Shown here piece after piece: positions 1 through 7,802 of a DNA stretch of 58,050 nucleotides. Source of the DNA: a virus; IMG/VR virus record IMGVR_UViG_3300035670_000246, positions 1 through 58,050 of that record. One strand, given 5' to 3'. Position numbers and translations under genes: made by a program. The stretch's first letter is position 1. Each line of letters begins with the position of its first letter. The notes beneath the pieces are model-generated. The model was not told where the DNA came from. It ran no database searches and saw only the letters and a program-made list of their open reading frames with translations.

Positions 1-92
1 GTTGCCGGGCTTCCGGCTGTTAGCGTGAGAGCAGTTTACCGCGTGAGGGTCAGGGCGTCAAGGTGTTTATTTATATAAATGTCAACTGTAGT

Positions 93-247
93 AAAAGCAC
101 ACTCCATTCCACCAATGCCATTTTAACAACCCCCTAACACGAGAAAAAAGTGTTATATATTTAATTAGTTATAGATATAAATATATAATAGAAAAAAGAG
201 AAATAGGGAAAGAACTTTTTGGCATTGGTGGAATGGAGTGTGCTTTT
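93..247. repeat. 28-bp perfect inverted repeat flanking an AT-rich core
   Basis: The arms at 93-120 and 220-247 are exact reverse complements over 28 bases. They flank 99 bases that are strongly AT-rich. A smaller inverted repeat (TAACAC at 135-140, GTGTTA at 150-155) is nested inside. The sequence shows a cruciform-capable element just upstream of a regulatory-looking gene at 296. A replication origin or repressor/recombination site is an inference; no iteron array is visible. Confidence 0.8.
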
Positions 248-258
248 GAAAGTCGGGG

Positions 259-296
259 TTGACGGGTGCCTTGATCGGGTTTTATTTATACAACTA
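259..296 (+). promoter_or_regulatory. sigma70-like promoter with almost no leader
   Basis: TTGACG at 259-264 is followed by a 17-base spacer and TTATTT at 282-287. The ATG of the next gene is at 296, eight bases after the -10, so the transcript would have a leader of about two bases. The -10 is a weak match. Confidence 0.4.
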
Positions 297-679
297 TGAG
301 CTACCCCGAAGGCAAACACCAAATCCCGCTTCACGTCCCTTACACGCTCTTCACTGAGATCAGGTCTGCTGCGACTGCGTCGCACCGCAGCGTGACGGCT
401 TGGATGCTGAACGCTGCGCGTGAAAAATTGGAGAGAGAGAAGACCGGAGGGCTTTCCGGCCCTTCCACCGAGTCAACGGAACCTTCTCTTGAGGCGCATT
501 CATCCATGGTCGTGAAGGCCAGCGCGGATGAATATTTCAGACTGAAGCGAGAATTCGAGGCCGCGACAACGGAAGAAGACCGGGACAGGCTGCTTGCGGC
601 TCTTCTGGAGATCAAACCCGAAATGGAAGGCAAGCTGCGGATGTGGCGCAAGAACAAGCCGCTTGCGGAGTTTGTGTGA
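296..679 (+). CDS. Small ribbon-helix-helix-like DNA-binding protein
   Basis: 127 residues. The first 50 residues read like an Arc/CopG ribbon-helix-helix domain: a short strand (QIPLHVP), a helix (YTLFTEIRSAATAS), a turn and a second helix (SVTAWMLNAAREKLERE). Such proteins act as dimeric repressors or partition regulators. The C-terminal half is acidic and helical and not recognised. The gene lies 49 bases after the 28-bp inverted repeat, which could be its operator. Fold assignment is by eye only. Confidence 0.55.
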   Translation: MSYPEGKHQIPLHVPYTLFTEIRSAATASHRSVTAWMLNAAREKLEREKTGGLSGPSTESTEPSLEAHSSMVVKASADEYFRLKREFEAATTEEDRDRLLAALLEIKPEMEGKLRMWRKNKPLAEFV

Positions 680-680
680 T

Positions 681-909
681 GCCGGTGCTACACGGCTGAA
701 GCAGAAAAAGGTCAAGTCGTCACGGGGGCGGTGTTGGTCAGGTGGCGGGTAGCCAAACCCAAGCCCGGAAGGAGGTTTTCCCTTGGTGCTCAGTCTCGGA
801 GAGTGTCACCATTTTCCGGGTGCGCCGAGCCGTTGCTACACGGCGGATGCGGAAAATCTCGCTGGTTTCGTCCCGGGGGACAAGGAGATCCAGCTTCCTT
901 ATGTGGGGG
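681..909. other. Intergenic region with two copies of a 16-base hairpin
   Basis: This convergent gap has no convincing gene. It holds two hairpins, GCCGGTGCTACACGGC at 681-696 and GCCGTTGCTACACGGC at 829-844, each followed by a similar stretch (GAAGCAGAAAA and GATGCGGAAAA). They lie between the ends of a plus-strand and a minus-strand gene, so transcription termination or RNA processing is possible. Confidence 0.4.
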
Positions 910-1359
910 TTACTGGCGAGCTGCGGCAATCACGGCCTTTGCCGCTTCGATCTCTGCCAGCTTCACTGAATCGAAGATGAGCGATGCCAGCTCATCAAGA
1001 ACCCGCTCGGTCATGTCCGGCTCATAACCTGAGATTGTGGGATTGCTTTCTTCTGGGCTAACAGGCGGTTGAACTGGCGCATTCCCGGCAGAATCCTGCG
1101 CTTTTGGGGCTTCTGCGGTCGGCGTCAATGCGGCAAGGCGCTCTTTGGCTCGGCGCAAACCTTCCTCGCCCTTGAATCCAATGGTGCCAGCAAGAGAGGC
1201 ATTTGTGATTCCGGCTCGCCACACCTTGAATGATCCATTTGGCTCCTGTGTGATATAGTTACCAGCAGCATCCATTTCAAGAATGCCGTCCTTTGGCGTT
1301 TTCTTTGTGGCTTCTGCGGTCGGGTTCGCGATGGCTTTCTGGAGTTCTGTCTTTCTCAT
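910..1359 (-). CDS. Hypothetical protein
   Basis: 149 residues, not recognised. The N-terminal part is basic (MRKTELQKAIANPT), followed by a short region reading GNYITQEPNGSFKVWRAG, a Pro/Ala/Glu-rich linker around residues 75-110, and a C-terminal alpha-helix rich in Ala, Glu and Leu. No signal peptide or membrane segment. It is the only minus-strand gene in the first 24 kb, between two plus-strand genes, and its upstream region contains a GC hairpin and a palindrome. Confidence 0.5.
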   Translation of the reverse strand: MRKTELQKAIANPTAEATKKTPKDGILEMDAAGNYITQEPNGSFKVWRAGITNASLAGTIGFKGEEGLRRAKERLAALTPTAEAPKAQDSAGNAPVQPPVSPEESNPTISGYEPDMTERVLDELASLIFDSVKLAEIEAAKAVIAAARQ

Positions 1360-1389
1360 ACTTTGGTCCGGTTAACTTATTGATCTGGT

Positions 1390-1427
1390 GCCGGGGCTAC
1401 CCGGCTTTTAGCGTGTATAAATATACA
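1390..1427. promoter_or_regulatory. Hairpin plus 16-base TATA palindrome
   Basis: GCCGGGGCTACCCGGC at 1390-1405 is a strong hairpin followed by TTTTAGCG. Just after it GTGTATAAATATACAC is a near-perfect palindrome (7+2+7). The pair lies between divergent genes (1359 minus, 1491 plus) and looks like an operator or control region. A related hairpin with the same following TTAGCGTG is at positions 4-17. Confidence 0.4.
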
Positions 1428-1490
1428 CCAGAAAACCACAGGGTGCAAGCGTAACCTTGACAACTTGGTGGTGGGAAAAGAAGTTGGGGG

Positions 1491-2048
1491 ATGGTGAAAA
1501 CACGCGGCAGAAAACCCGGATCGAAACCCGTGAAGTACAAACACGGGAAAAAGCTCACGGCTGAAGAATGGCAAGACATCAAAATTGCGAACATCGCTGG
1601 CGCAGAAGATCGCGTTCTTGCGGCTAAATATGGGATTCCAGTCGGCACTTTGCGCACTCGGAGATGTCTGGACAAGTTATGGGCGGCAGCTATTCAGACA
1701 CAGAAAAAAGTTATAGTCTCTAAGCCTGTTGAGACGCCATCTCGGTTAATCGCGCAGGAATCTATATATGAGAGCGCATCATCTCTTTCCGAGACAAACC
1801 GCCTCTTAGCCCTCCGCATCGCCGGAAAGGGCCTCGCCGCCGCACTGGACAAGCGCGGCGAACTGCGCCCCCATCTCAAGCCGAACGAGATCAAGGACCT
1901 AAAGGACCTCACTGACATCGCGGCTAAGGCGGGATCGTGGTCAAGTGAACAGCAAGTTACCGTGAACTGCCAGGCCTTCGCAGGGGCCGCAGTCTCAATA
2001 AGCAATGGCAGCGAGCAGGACAATATGCAGATCATTGATAATGAATGA
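1491..2048 (+). CDS. HTH DNA-binding protein, possible small terminase-like
   Basis: 185 residues. A very basic N-terminus (KTRGRKPGSKPVKYKHGKK) is followed by a helix-turn-helix around residues 25-60 (EDRVLAAKYGIPVGTLRTRR). The C-terminal half is helical (LRPHLKPNEIKDLKDLTDIA), a layout that resembles phage small terminase subunits, which bind the pac or cos site. It is far from the large terminase at 32723-34600, where another HTH protein sits, so the terminase role is uncertain and a regulator is equally possible. Confidence 0.5.
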   Translation: MVKTRGRKPGSKPVKYKHGKKLTAEEWQDIKIANIAGAEDRVLAAKYGIPVGTLRTRRCLDKLWAAAIQTQKKVIVSKPVETPSRLIAQESIYESASSLSETNRLLALRIAGKGLAAALDKRGELRPHLKPNEIKDLKDLTDIAAKAGSWSSEQQVTVNCQAFAGAAVSISNGSEQDNMQIIDNE

Positions 2049-2105
2049 GTTACGCGAGGGCCGTACTTTGAATTAGCGATGTTGGTGGTATATATGCACT
2101 TGCTA

Positions 2106-2268
2106 TGAGTTAACGTGCCTGAGTTAACGTGCCTCGTGGTGATCTGACCCCCACCACGCCCCCATCCCCCCGGCCCCCGGTCAGCGAACGCCCGGTACGT
2201 ACTACCCCCACAAAAATTTTTCTTCCAAAAAGTTGAATTTGAGATTTTACACCCACCGTGTTAACGTG
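2106..2268. repeat. Direct repeats TGAGTTAACGTGCC and GTTAACGTG
   Basis: TGAGTTAACGTGCC occurs twice back to back at 2106-2119 and 2120-2133, and GTTAACGTG recurs at 2260-2268 directly before the HNH gene. The intervening sequence is C-rich and has no gene. Operator sites for a repressor are the simplest reading. Confidence 0.5.
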
Positions 2269-2276
2269 TGAGTCGT

Positions 2277-3011
2277 ATGGCTAACTTCATCGACCTCACC
2301 GGGAAAAAGTTTGGCAGGTGGACCGTGTTGGCACGGTTTCCGACCATCAAGGGCTCCACGCGTTGGAGGTGCCGTTGCGTTTGTGGCAAAGAAAAACAGG
2401 GTGTCCTCTACACGTCCCTTGTGCGCGGACACAGCCAGTCGTGCGGGTGTCTGCGCAAGGAGATGATGACGAAACCTGATTTGACGGTCCACAGTCAGAG
2501 AAACCCGATGTACCGCATCTGGATGGCCATGCGGACGAGGTGTGACAACCCTGGACACGCGTCGTGGAAGGGCTACGGCGCACGTGGCATCAAAATCTGC
2601 CCCCGTTGGAAAAAATTCGACCTTTTCCTCAAGGACATGGGACCGAGGCCGACACCAGACCACCAGCTTGAGCGCAAGGACAACGATGGAGACTACTCGC
2701 CTGAGAACTGCTGCTGGCACAGCCGCGTTGGTCAGGCCAACAACCGTCGCAGCAACCTCAAGGTCATCTGGAAAGGCAAGGAGATGACGATGACCATGGT
2801 GGCACGCCAGGAGGATGTGGATTACCCGATTCTGTGCCATCGTGTGGTGCGTAAAGGGCTCCCGCTTGAGGAGGTGGTTGAGGCGATGAGGCAAAACCCG
2901 GATGAGAGGTTTGTCGAAAGGGCTGTGGCGTTTGGCGGCGCAGGAAGGGGCACACGCAAAACAAGCCACAAACGAAAGCGCCGGACCACAGTTGAAAAAA
3001 CCTGGGTCTAG
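2277..3011 (+). CDS. HNH endonuclease, homing type
   Basis: 244 residues; an in-frame GTG at 2268 is an alternative start. The N-terminus has the LTGKKFGRWTVL motif and a four-cysteine zinc module (RCRCVCG near residue 28, then QSCGCL), typical of phage-borne HNH endonucleases. The nuclease core is visible around residues 85-155: RCDNPGHASWKGYGARGI, DMGPRP, LERKDNDGDYSPENCCWH, then the NNRRSN segment. A degenerate C-terminal DNA-binding module follows. These enzymes nick or cut DNA and often spread as free-standing homing genes. GTTAACGTG repeats lie just upstream. Confidence 0.8.
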   Translation: MANFIDLTGKKFGRWTVLARFPTIKGSTRWRCRCVCGKEKQGVLYTSLVRGHSQSCGCLRKEMMTKPDLTVHSQRNPMYRIWMAMRTRCDNPGHASWKGYGARGIKICPRWKKFDLFLKDMGPRPTPDHQLERKDNDGDYSPENCCWHSRVGQANNRRSNLKVIWKGKEMTMTMVARQEDVDYPILCHRVVRKGLPLEEVVEAMRQNPDERFVERAVAFGGAGRGTRKTSHKRKRRTTVEKTWV

Positions 3012-3124
3012 TGTAAATATGGTTGACACCTGACGGCTGGTGTGCGAAGCTCATGTCATGAAACGCACCCCGCAGACCAGACGGTTCTTCCCCCTGCGCA
3101 GGAGGCACGTCCCCGCTGCATCAC

Positions 3125-3328
3125 TTGGACCAGCGGACCAACTACGCGGACGACGCACGCAGGTTGTTTGGTGTCGGGCCAGGAACCAGATGGGGGCACA
3201 TCCAGGCGTCTGACCTGTTGAGCCACGCCCGGAGACAGCCTGACTGCCGGGTGGTCATGCACCCGGACGGCACCGCCACGATCACAATCACCCGCACACC
3301 CAGAATCTCAGCCAAGCAGAAAATATGA
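3125..3328 (+). CDS. Small hypothetical protein, TTG start
   Basis: 67 residues, beginning with TTG and ending in a stop that overlaps the ATG of the next gene. The C-terminal half reads like a beta hairpin (PDCRVVMHPDGTATITIT). There is no in-frame ATG; the alternative ATG at 3058 opens a different 51-codon frame. A TTGACA at 3023-3028 could be the -35 of a promoter. Translational coupling to the following genes favours this frame. Confidence 0.45.
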   Translation: MDQRTNYADDARRLFGVGPGTRWGHIQASDLLSHARRQPDCRVVMHPDGTATITITRTPRISAKQKI

Positions 3329-3594
3329 GCACACCAATCAACGACGGCGGACCGGCGTTTCCGTATTTTAACCCCGACACGGAAGTAGCTTATTCCGGCA
3401 TGTCCCTTCGCGACTGGTTCGCGGGGCAGGCAAATGAGCAAGACATCAAGCACCACCAGCAATTCGTCCAGTATGAACGGGCTTACGGAGAGAATCCAAA
3501 ACCTGCGGAACCTAAATTCACCCGAGAGCAAGCTCGCTACCGCTATGCCGACACCATGCTTGCCGAGCGAAACACCAACACCGCCAACCAATGA
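3325..3594 (+). CDS. Conserved phage accessory protein (GMSLRDWFAGQ type)
   Basis: 89 residues. It starts with INDGGPAFP and contains GMSLRDWFAGQA and a C-terminal RYRYADTMLAERN helix, the signature of a widespread small phage protein of unknown function. It is coupled to both neighbours by overlapping start and stop codons, as part of the accessory chain 3125-6284. Confidence 0.75.
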   Translation: MSTPINDGGPAFPYFNPDTEVAYSGMSLRDWFAGQANEQDIKHHQQFVQYERAYGENPKPAEPKFTREQARYRYADTMLAERNTNTANQ

Positions 3595-3977
3595 GCACAC
3601 TCACATCTGAAATCAACCAGTTCCAGGACGAAGTCCGCGAGGGCTACGTGCCGGAGAAAAAGACAGCGCCGGACTACGGGGAGCCGTGGAAACCAGCGTA
3701 TTCATTCTACATCTCAGACCGTGATGATGACGTTGCTGTCGATGACTCAACGGTCAGGGGATTTCACGAATGGAAACAACGTGACCGCGCCATCGAATGC
3801 GTCAACGCCTGCGCGGGAATGACTGATCCGTCTGCCGAGATTCAGGCGATGCGGGAGGCGATCAAAGAAATCTACGCCGAAGCCGACGCCTACGCGGACG
3901 GCGCTTCAGATGCCTCCGCACATGATAAGTTCTGCAACGAGATTGCCGCCAAACTGAAGCCCTTCATCAAGCCATGA
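3591..3977 (+). CDS. Conserved phage accessory protein
   Basis: 128 residues. The middle contains RDRAIECVNACAGMTDPSAE followed by EIQAMREAIKEI, a motif shared by many small phage and prophage proteins of unknown function. The C-terminus is helical and may form a coiled coil. Start overlaps the previous stop (ATGA) and its stop overlaps the next start. Confidence 0.7.
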   Translation: MSTLTSEINQFQDEVREGYVPEKKTAPDYGEPWKPAYSFYISDRDDDVAVDDSTVRGFHEWKQRDRAIECVNACAGMTDPSAEIQAMREAIKEIYAEADAYADGASDASAHDKFCNEIAAKLKPFIKP

Positions 3978-4456
3978 GCACAACACCACGACCAACACCG
4001 GAGACCGATGCAGCAACCTTTGATATTCCACACCACGGGGCAGACGGCACCGGATCGCGGGTTGCTGTTGTTCATTATCAAGTCGCCCGTCGCCTCGAAC
4101 GCGAGCGCGACGAGGCGAGAGAATACGCCGAACGCTGCAAGCAAGGCTGCATCAAGCTGTCTTATGCCATCGACCGCATCGACTACGCGTGCGGAGAACC
4201 AAATGAGATGGAAGTCTCAGACTATGCCATACATCAAAACGAGGATCGCGTCGTTCAGCGTGTGAAGGAAAAGCTCGAAGCTCTCCACCATCTCACCTGG
4301 ACTCCCATCTCCGAGCGCAAGCCGACTATCGAAGACGCCAACGAGTTTGAAGATGTCGAATGGAGCGATGGGAAAGACATCTGGCAGAGCTCATACTATC
4401 TGCCAAACAGCAACCAGCACTACGCAACCCATTGGAGAAGGATCACATTGCCATGA
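3974..4456 (+). CDS. DUF551-like phage accessory protein
   Basis: 160 residues. The N-terminus (RPTPETDAATF) and the helix ARRLERERDEAREYAERC are common in phage accessory proteins, and the C-terminal 50 residues (WTPISERKPTIED to ATHWRRITLP) match the DUF551 pattern, in which a short beta domain ends in a His-Trp motif. Function unknown. Coupled to neighbours by four-base overlaps. Confidence 0.65.
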   Translation: MSTTPRPTPETDAATFDIPHHGADGTGSRVAVVHYQVARRLERERDEAREYAERCKQGCIKLSYAIDRIDYACGEPNEMEVSDYAIHQNEDRVVQRVKEKLEALHHLTWTPISERKPTIEDANEFEDVEWSDGKDIWQSSYYLPNSNQHYATHWRRITLP

Positions 4457-4794
4457 AACTCACAGACCACGAGAAACGAATCAAGATCGCGGAGGCATGC
4501 GGGTGGATGTTTTGCGCGCCAAATCCAAGCTGGCCCACTCCATATTGGACAAATCCAGTCACAAAGGAGCTTTCGGTTTTTGCTCAGCTTCCAGACTACC
4601 TCAACGACCTCAACGCGATGCACGAGGCGGAGAAAGGTCTGACAGATGAACAACATCTGACTTTTAGAGTGCGCTTATGGGAAATTTCTGTCGCAGATGC
4701 CCCCGACGATCTCTGGGATAGGCGCTATGTTTCGCCCACCGCCGCAGAACGCTTTGAAGCCTTCGGCAGAACCCTCAATCTTTGGACAGAATAA
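4453..4794 (+). CDS. Conserved phage accessory protein
   Basis: 113 residues from the ATG that overlaps the preceding stop. It contains the DYLNDLNAMHEAEKGL motif and a C-terminal TAAERFEAFGRTLNLW motif, both familiar from phage proteins of unknown function. No membrane segment. A longer upstream ORF in the same frame exists but would overlap the previous gene by about 100 bases, so the short form is preferred. Confidence 0.65.
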   Translation: MKLTDHEKRIKIAEACGWMFCAPNPSWPTPYWTNPVTKELSVFAQLPDYLNDLNAMHEAEKGLTDEQHLTFRVRLWEISVADAPDDLWDRRYVSPTAAERFEAFGRTLNLWTE

Positions 4795-4801
4795 CAACAC
4801 C

Positions 4802-5215
4802 ATGAACACAGAACAAACCGCACAACAGCTCCGCCTCGCCGCCACGATCCTCGAAACCGGGCACCCGTGGGAGTATCAACCAGACCACTACAACTGGAAA
4901 CTCAGCCAAGGGCACTGCCCACTGTTCGCTATTGAGCAAAGATTTCCTATCCGCCTCGCCCTCGCAGTTCCACCAGACGGTCGCGATCTTCGCAACCCGG
5001 ACGATCTCACCGCCGATCAGGTGGGTGTTGGGTGGAGGCTGACATTGGCGGGTGAGGAGCCGCACGATGAGGCTGAGAGATGGAGCCTTATGCCTGCTCA
5101 TGGAAAAAACGTGAGTCTGCCGTTGGTTTGCCTTACAACCATCAAGACACCTATCGCGTCCCGCTCTCCGCCCCATGGCCTGAGTCTCCAAAGCCAGACC
5201 CATACGCTGAGCTGA
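4802..5215 (+). CDS. Accessory protein, 0-frame part of a likely frameshifted gene
   Basis: 137 residues. It contains PIRLALAVPP, NPDDLTADQVGVGWRL and GEEPHDEAERW. In related phage proteins this region normally continues into a TYRVPLS segment, which here is in the -1 frame of the overlapping ORF at 5080. The last part of this frame (after about residue 103) looks like non-coding translation. The slippery heptamer A AAA AAC at 5104-5110 is in the correct phase. See the frameshift entry. Confidence 0.6.
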   Translation: MNTEQTAQQLRLAATILETGHPWEYQPDHYNWKLSQGHCPLFAIEQRFPIRLALAVPPDGRDLRNPDDLTADQVGVGWRLTLAGEEPHDEAERWSLMPAHGKNVSLPLVCLTTIKTPIASRSPPHGLSLQSQTHTLS

Positions 5216-6027
5216 AGGCGGCGCAGGCGGAGGGGAAGATGATACAAGTCCGCCCCAAAAACCGCACCGAAGACTGGCATGAGGAGTGGCAAGATTGCGT
5301 CCCAGAATGGCTCGACGGCTACGAATACCGCATCAAGCCCGAACCCACCTTCCAGCTCCCTCCAGCGCCTCCAGGCATGCGCTGGCACCGCGAGGACGGA
5401 TGGCAAGAGGGCGATCTGCCGCAGGGGTGGAGGCCATTGGTGGATGGTGAAAGAGGTCCTCCGACAGGCGAGATAAAGAGGCGCGGCAAATGGGAAACGC
5501 TGGATGCACCAAACGATATTCCTGGATTGCCTGCGAGAATTAGAACCTGTCATTGCCGCACCCGTCGCCCCCTGGCCTTCGAGCACGCTGGCAAGACTTG
5601 GACATGGCACCGCCCGGGCGATCCGATGCCGTGTGATGGGGATGCGCGGATTCACTATTTGACGAAAGAAGTAGAACACTCTGGAGTTTACAGCGTTGCC
5701 TTTGCGCAAAGAGCCGATTCCCGCAACTGGGACTCCACTTCTTCTATCATCGGCTGGCGCTACGCAGACGAAAAGAAAACCGTCCCGCTCGGACCTGAGG
5801 ACGTGCCTCCGGGGAGTGTGTTTCGCTATTCAGACTCAGACGACAAAGCAGCGTGGCAAGAGCCTCACGAGATAGACTATGAAGGCGCGGCGTTTCACAA
5901 CGGAGGCGGCAGCGTTATGTGGAAAAAATGGGACTACTTAGCCAAGGATTTTCAAATCAACCGCTCCATCCCGCTCACCGGCAAATGGGACGCCAGCGCC
6001 TGGGAACCTTGCAGCAAACAAATCTGA
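5080..6027 (+). CDS. Accessory protein, -1 frame part with repeated modules
   Basis: 315 residues if started at its own ATG, which follows an in-frame stop by three bases; about 408 residues if made as a -1 fusion with the ORF at 4802. Early residues contain DTYRVPLSAPWPE, then YEYRIKPEP, GWRPLVDGE and PEDVPPGSVF, a series of short beta modules seen in phage accessory proteins. Function unknown. It closes the block of small genes before the virion cluster. Confidence 0.65.
   Translation: MEPYACSWKKRESAVGLPYNHQDTYRVPLSAPWPESPKPDPYAELKAAQAEGKMIQVRPKNRTEDWHEEWQDCVPEWLDGYEYRIKPEPTFQLPPAPPGMRWHREDGWQEGDLPQGWRPLVDGERGPPTGEIKRRGKWETLDAPNDIPGLPARIRTCHCRTRRPLAFEHAGKTWTWHRPGDPMPCDGDARIHYLTKEVEHSGVYSVAFAQRADSRNWDSTSSIIGWRYADEKKTVPLGPEDVPPGSVFRYSDSDDKAAWQEPHEIDYEGAAFHNGGGSVMWKKWDYLAKDFQINRSIPLTGKWDASAWEPCSKQI
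5104..5110 (+). promoter_or_regulatory. Candidate -1 ribosomal frameshift slippery site
   Basis: The heptamer A AAA AAC follows the X XXY YYZ rule and is read as GGA AAA AAC in the upstream frame (codons from 5102). A -1 slip leads exactly into the open frame that encodes KRESAVGLPYNHQDTYRVPL. The homopolymer of six A could instead hide an assembly indel. Confidence 0.45.
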
Positions 6028-6035
6028 TCAACGCC

Positions 6036-6284
6036 ATGGACACATCAATAGTCAAACCAGGAACCCGTTGGTCCATCCAGTTCACTTCGGAGCGTTGCAT
6101 CGAAGTTCACATTGACACCGTCTTCGAGGACCGCGTGCGGTGGCGCTACAAGCGCAGTTATCACAACGAGATGTTGCAGGATTTTTGTTCCGACTTCCGG
6201 TGCGCCGTTCTCCTTCCTCCAAAACCGAAGCCGTGGTGGCGTAGAGTTCGGGACCTCTGGTTAGGACAAGGCTGGTGGGCGTGA
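6036..6284 (+). CDS. Small basic hypothetical protein
   Basis: 82 residues. It opens with VKPGTRWSIQFTSERCIEVHI, a small beta domain, and ends in a Trp/Arg-rich tail (PWWRRVRDLWLGQGWW) that could be membrane-associated. Not recognised. It is the last of the accessory chain before the virion genes. Confidence 0.5.
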   Translation: MDTSIVKPGTRWSIQFTSERCIEVHIDTVFEDRVRWRYKRSYHNEMLQDFCSDFRCAVLLPPKPKPWWRRVRDLWLGQGWWA

Positions 6285-6353
6285 CAAGGCCCGTTTCTAC
6301 CATCTTACAATCAGCTTGAACTTTGACGACGCCAAAGCACCATCTGGGTCCAA

Positions 6354-6989
6354 ATGGACATCTGGATCACGCTACGCGACGGCCGCACGGCACCCATGAC
6401 GGGTGTCACCGGAGTCACCTCCGTTGACACAGTCGGCACGGCCACGGAGTTCACGGGGGCGTCGATCACCAGTGGCAGCCCCAACGTCACGGTTGCCAGC
6501 ACCGCAGGCATCCGACCGGGCTCCAACGTCTATGGATCGGGCATCCCCACGGGAGCCACGGTCCTGTCGATCACCAGCGCCACGGTGTTCGTTCTTTCGG
6601 CCAACGCGACGGACACCATCGGCTCGCAGACGATCACGGTCACGACAGTGACTGACGCCGACCTCAAGCTGTTGACGGTCAACTCGGGGTGGTATCGGGA
6701 CATCTTCACACCGGACGGCATCCGGCTGGGGGCGCTCACGTCCGCCACGCTGGACACCATGACCGCCGCCCTCGTCTCGGACGTGTCCATCACGTCGCTG
6801 GAGCCGCCTACCGTGGAAGGCACGATCTCCACCTCCAACTCGGACGAGATCGGTCATGCCGCGCTGCGTCAGGCCACGTGGCTGGAGTCACTGTGGTGTT
6901 TCAGTTGCACTGTGGAAAGCGACACTCTTTCCTGCTACTACCGCAAGATCGACGTGATCGGCTGGTGCAACGTGGCACCGTCCCTCTGA
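6354..6989 (+). CDS. Probable virion protein
   Basis: 211 residues, rich in Thr, Ser, Gly and Val, with a beta-sandwich look. The stretch GIRPGSNVYGSGIPTGATV resembles repeats found in phage tail and receptor-binding proteins. The C-terminal 40 residues carry four cysteines (LWCFSCTVESDTLSCYY, then WC). No signal peptide. Located at the head of the virion gene block and followed by another structural-looking gene 12 bases later. Exact role not known. Confidence 0.5.
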   Translation: MDIWITLRDGRTAPMTGVTGVTSVDTVGTATEFTGASITSGSPNVTVASTAGIRPGSNVYGSGIPTGATVLSITSATVFVLSANATDTIGSQTITVTTVTDADLKLLTVNSGWYRDIFTPDGIRLGALTSATLDTMTAALVSDVSITSLEPPTVEGTISTSNSDEIGHAALRQATWLESLWCFSCTVESDTLSCYYRKIDVIGWCNVAPSL

Positions 6990-7001
6990 CCAACGTGACC
7001 C

Positions 7002-7802
7002 ATGGGAACGCCGATTGATTTCTACACGGTCAGCACGCCTAACCCGGCTGAGATCGCGTTCTACATCACGGTGGACGCCAACCAGCTCAACCCGGGCAAC
7101 GTGCCTGCGGTGGGAACTCCTTACAAACGGATCAACAACTCGTTCGTCAACCCGAGGGTCAATGAGTGCGGTTTCGGTGACTACGTGTACACCTACATGG
7201 CCCCCTCAGGCGACTCGTTGCAGTTGTTCTTCGGCAAGCCCAAGACCCAGGTCGAGAAGAACACGCCGTTTCGCACGGTGTACTCGACCAGGTATTACCC
7301 GTGGCCCCCGGTGCTGGAGGACCTGCGCATCCTCAAGACGACGGCCTTCCCGCAGTCGGTCTGGAACGGCACTGCCACGGTCACAGCGCCGCGCTACTTC
7401 CCGCGCTACCGCTACCGCCCGACGCCGAGCATCAACTCGGTCATCAAGATCGAGCAGTTCCTTGCGCCCACGCCCTACGACGGCCAGGCGTTGATCCACC
7501 CGCAGCCGACGCCCACGGAGGTCAGCGGCTACTATCTCGGCATGTCGGTCAGCTTCCCCAAGTGCCTGCACCCCAAGATCGTGCTCGATGAGAACATCCC
7601 GGGCGCGGTCGTGGTGGAGGGCCAGGGCACCGTGGACGTGCCGCGCACCAACAGCTCCACCAAGCAGGTGTTCCCGGCGACCAACTTCCTCGACTGGGCT
7701 CCTTTCATCCTGGAGGATCAGGTGCAGCCGGTCAGCGGCTTGTTCCTGCGCGAACGTGTCACCATCTACCCGCCGTTCCGGCCGCAGCCGATTGAGAGAT
7801 GA
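7002..7802 (+). CDS. Probable virion structural protein
   Basis: 266 residues, Pro/Tyr-rich with few charged residues and no membrane segment, consistent with a tail or decoration protein. No family recognised. It ends in GAGAGATGA, where the stop overlaps the first ATG of a 36-bp tandem repeat. Confidence 0.5.
   Translation: MGTPIDFYTVSTPNPAEIAFYITVDANQLNPGNVPAVGTPYKRINNSFVNPRVNECGFGDYVYTYMAPSGDSLQLFFGKPKTQVEKNTPFRTVYSTRYYPWPPVLEDLRILKTTAFPQSVWNGTATVTAPRYFPRYRYRPTPSINSVIKIEQFLAPTPYDGQALIHPQPTPTEVSGYYLGMSVSFPKCLHPKIVLDENIPGAVVVEGQGTVDVPRTNSSTKQVFPATNFLDWAPFILEDQVQPVSGLFLRERVTIYPPFRPQPIER

Noticed and set aside
3058-3213. 51-codon ORF starting at ATG 3058
   Set aside because: It has a TTGACA at a suitable distance, but the peptide is Arg/Pro-rich noise and the overlapping frame ending at 3328 is coupled to the next gene. 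Not excluded completely.
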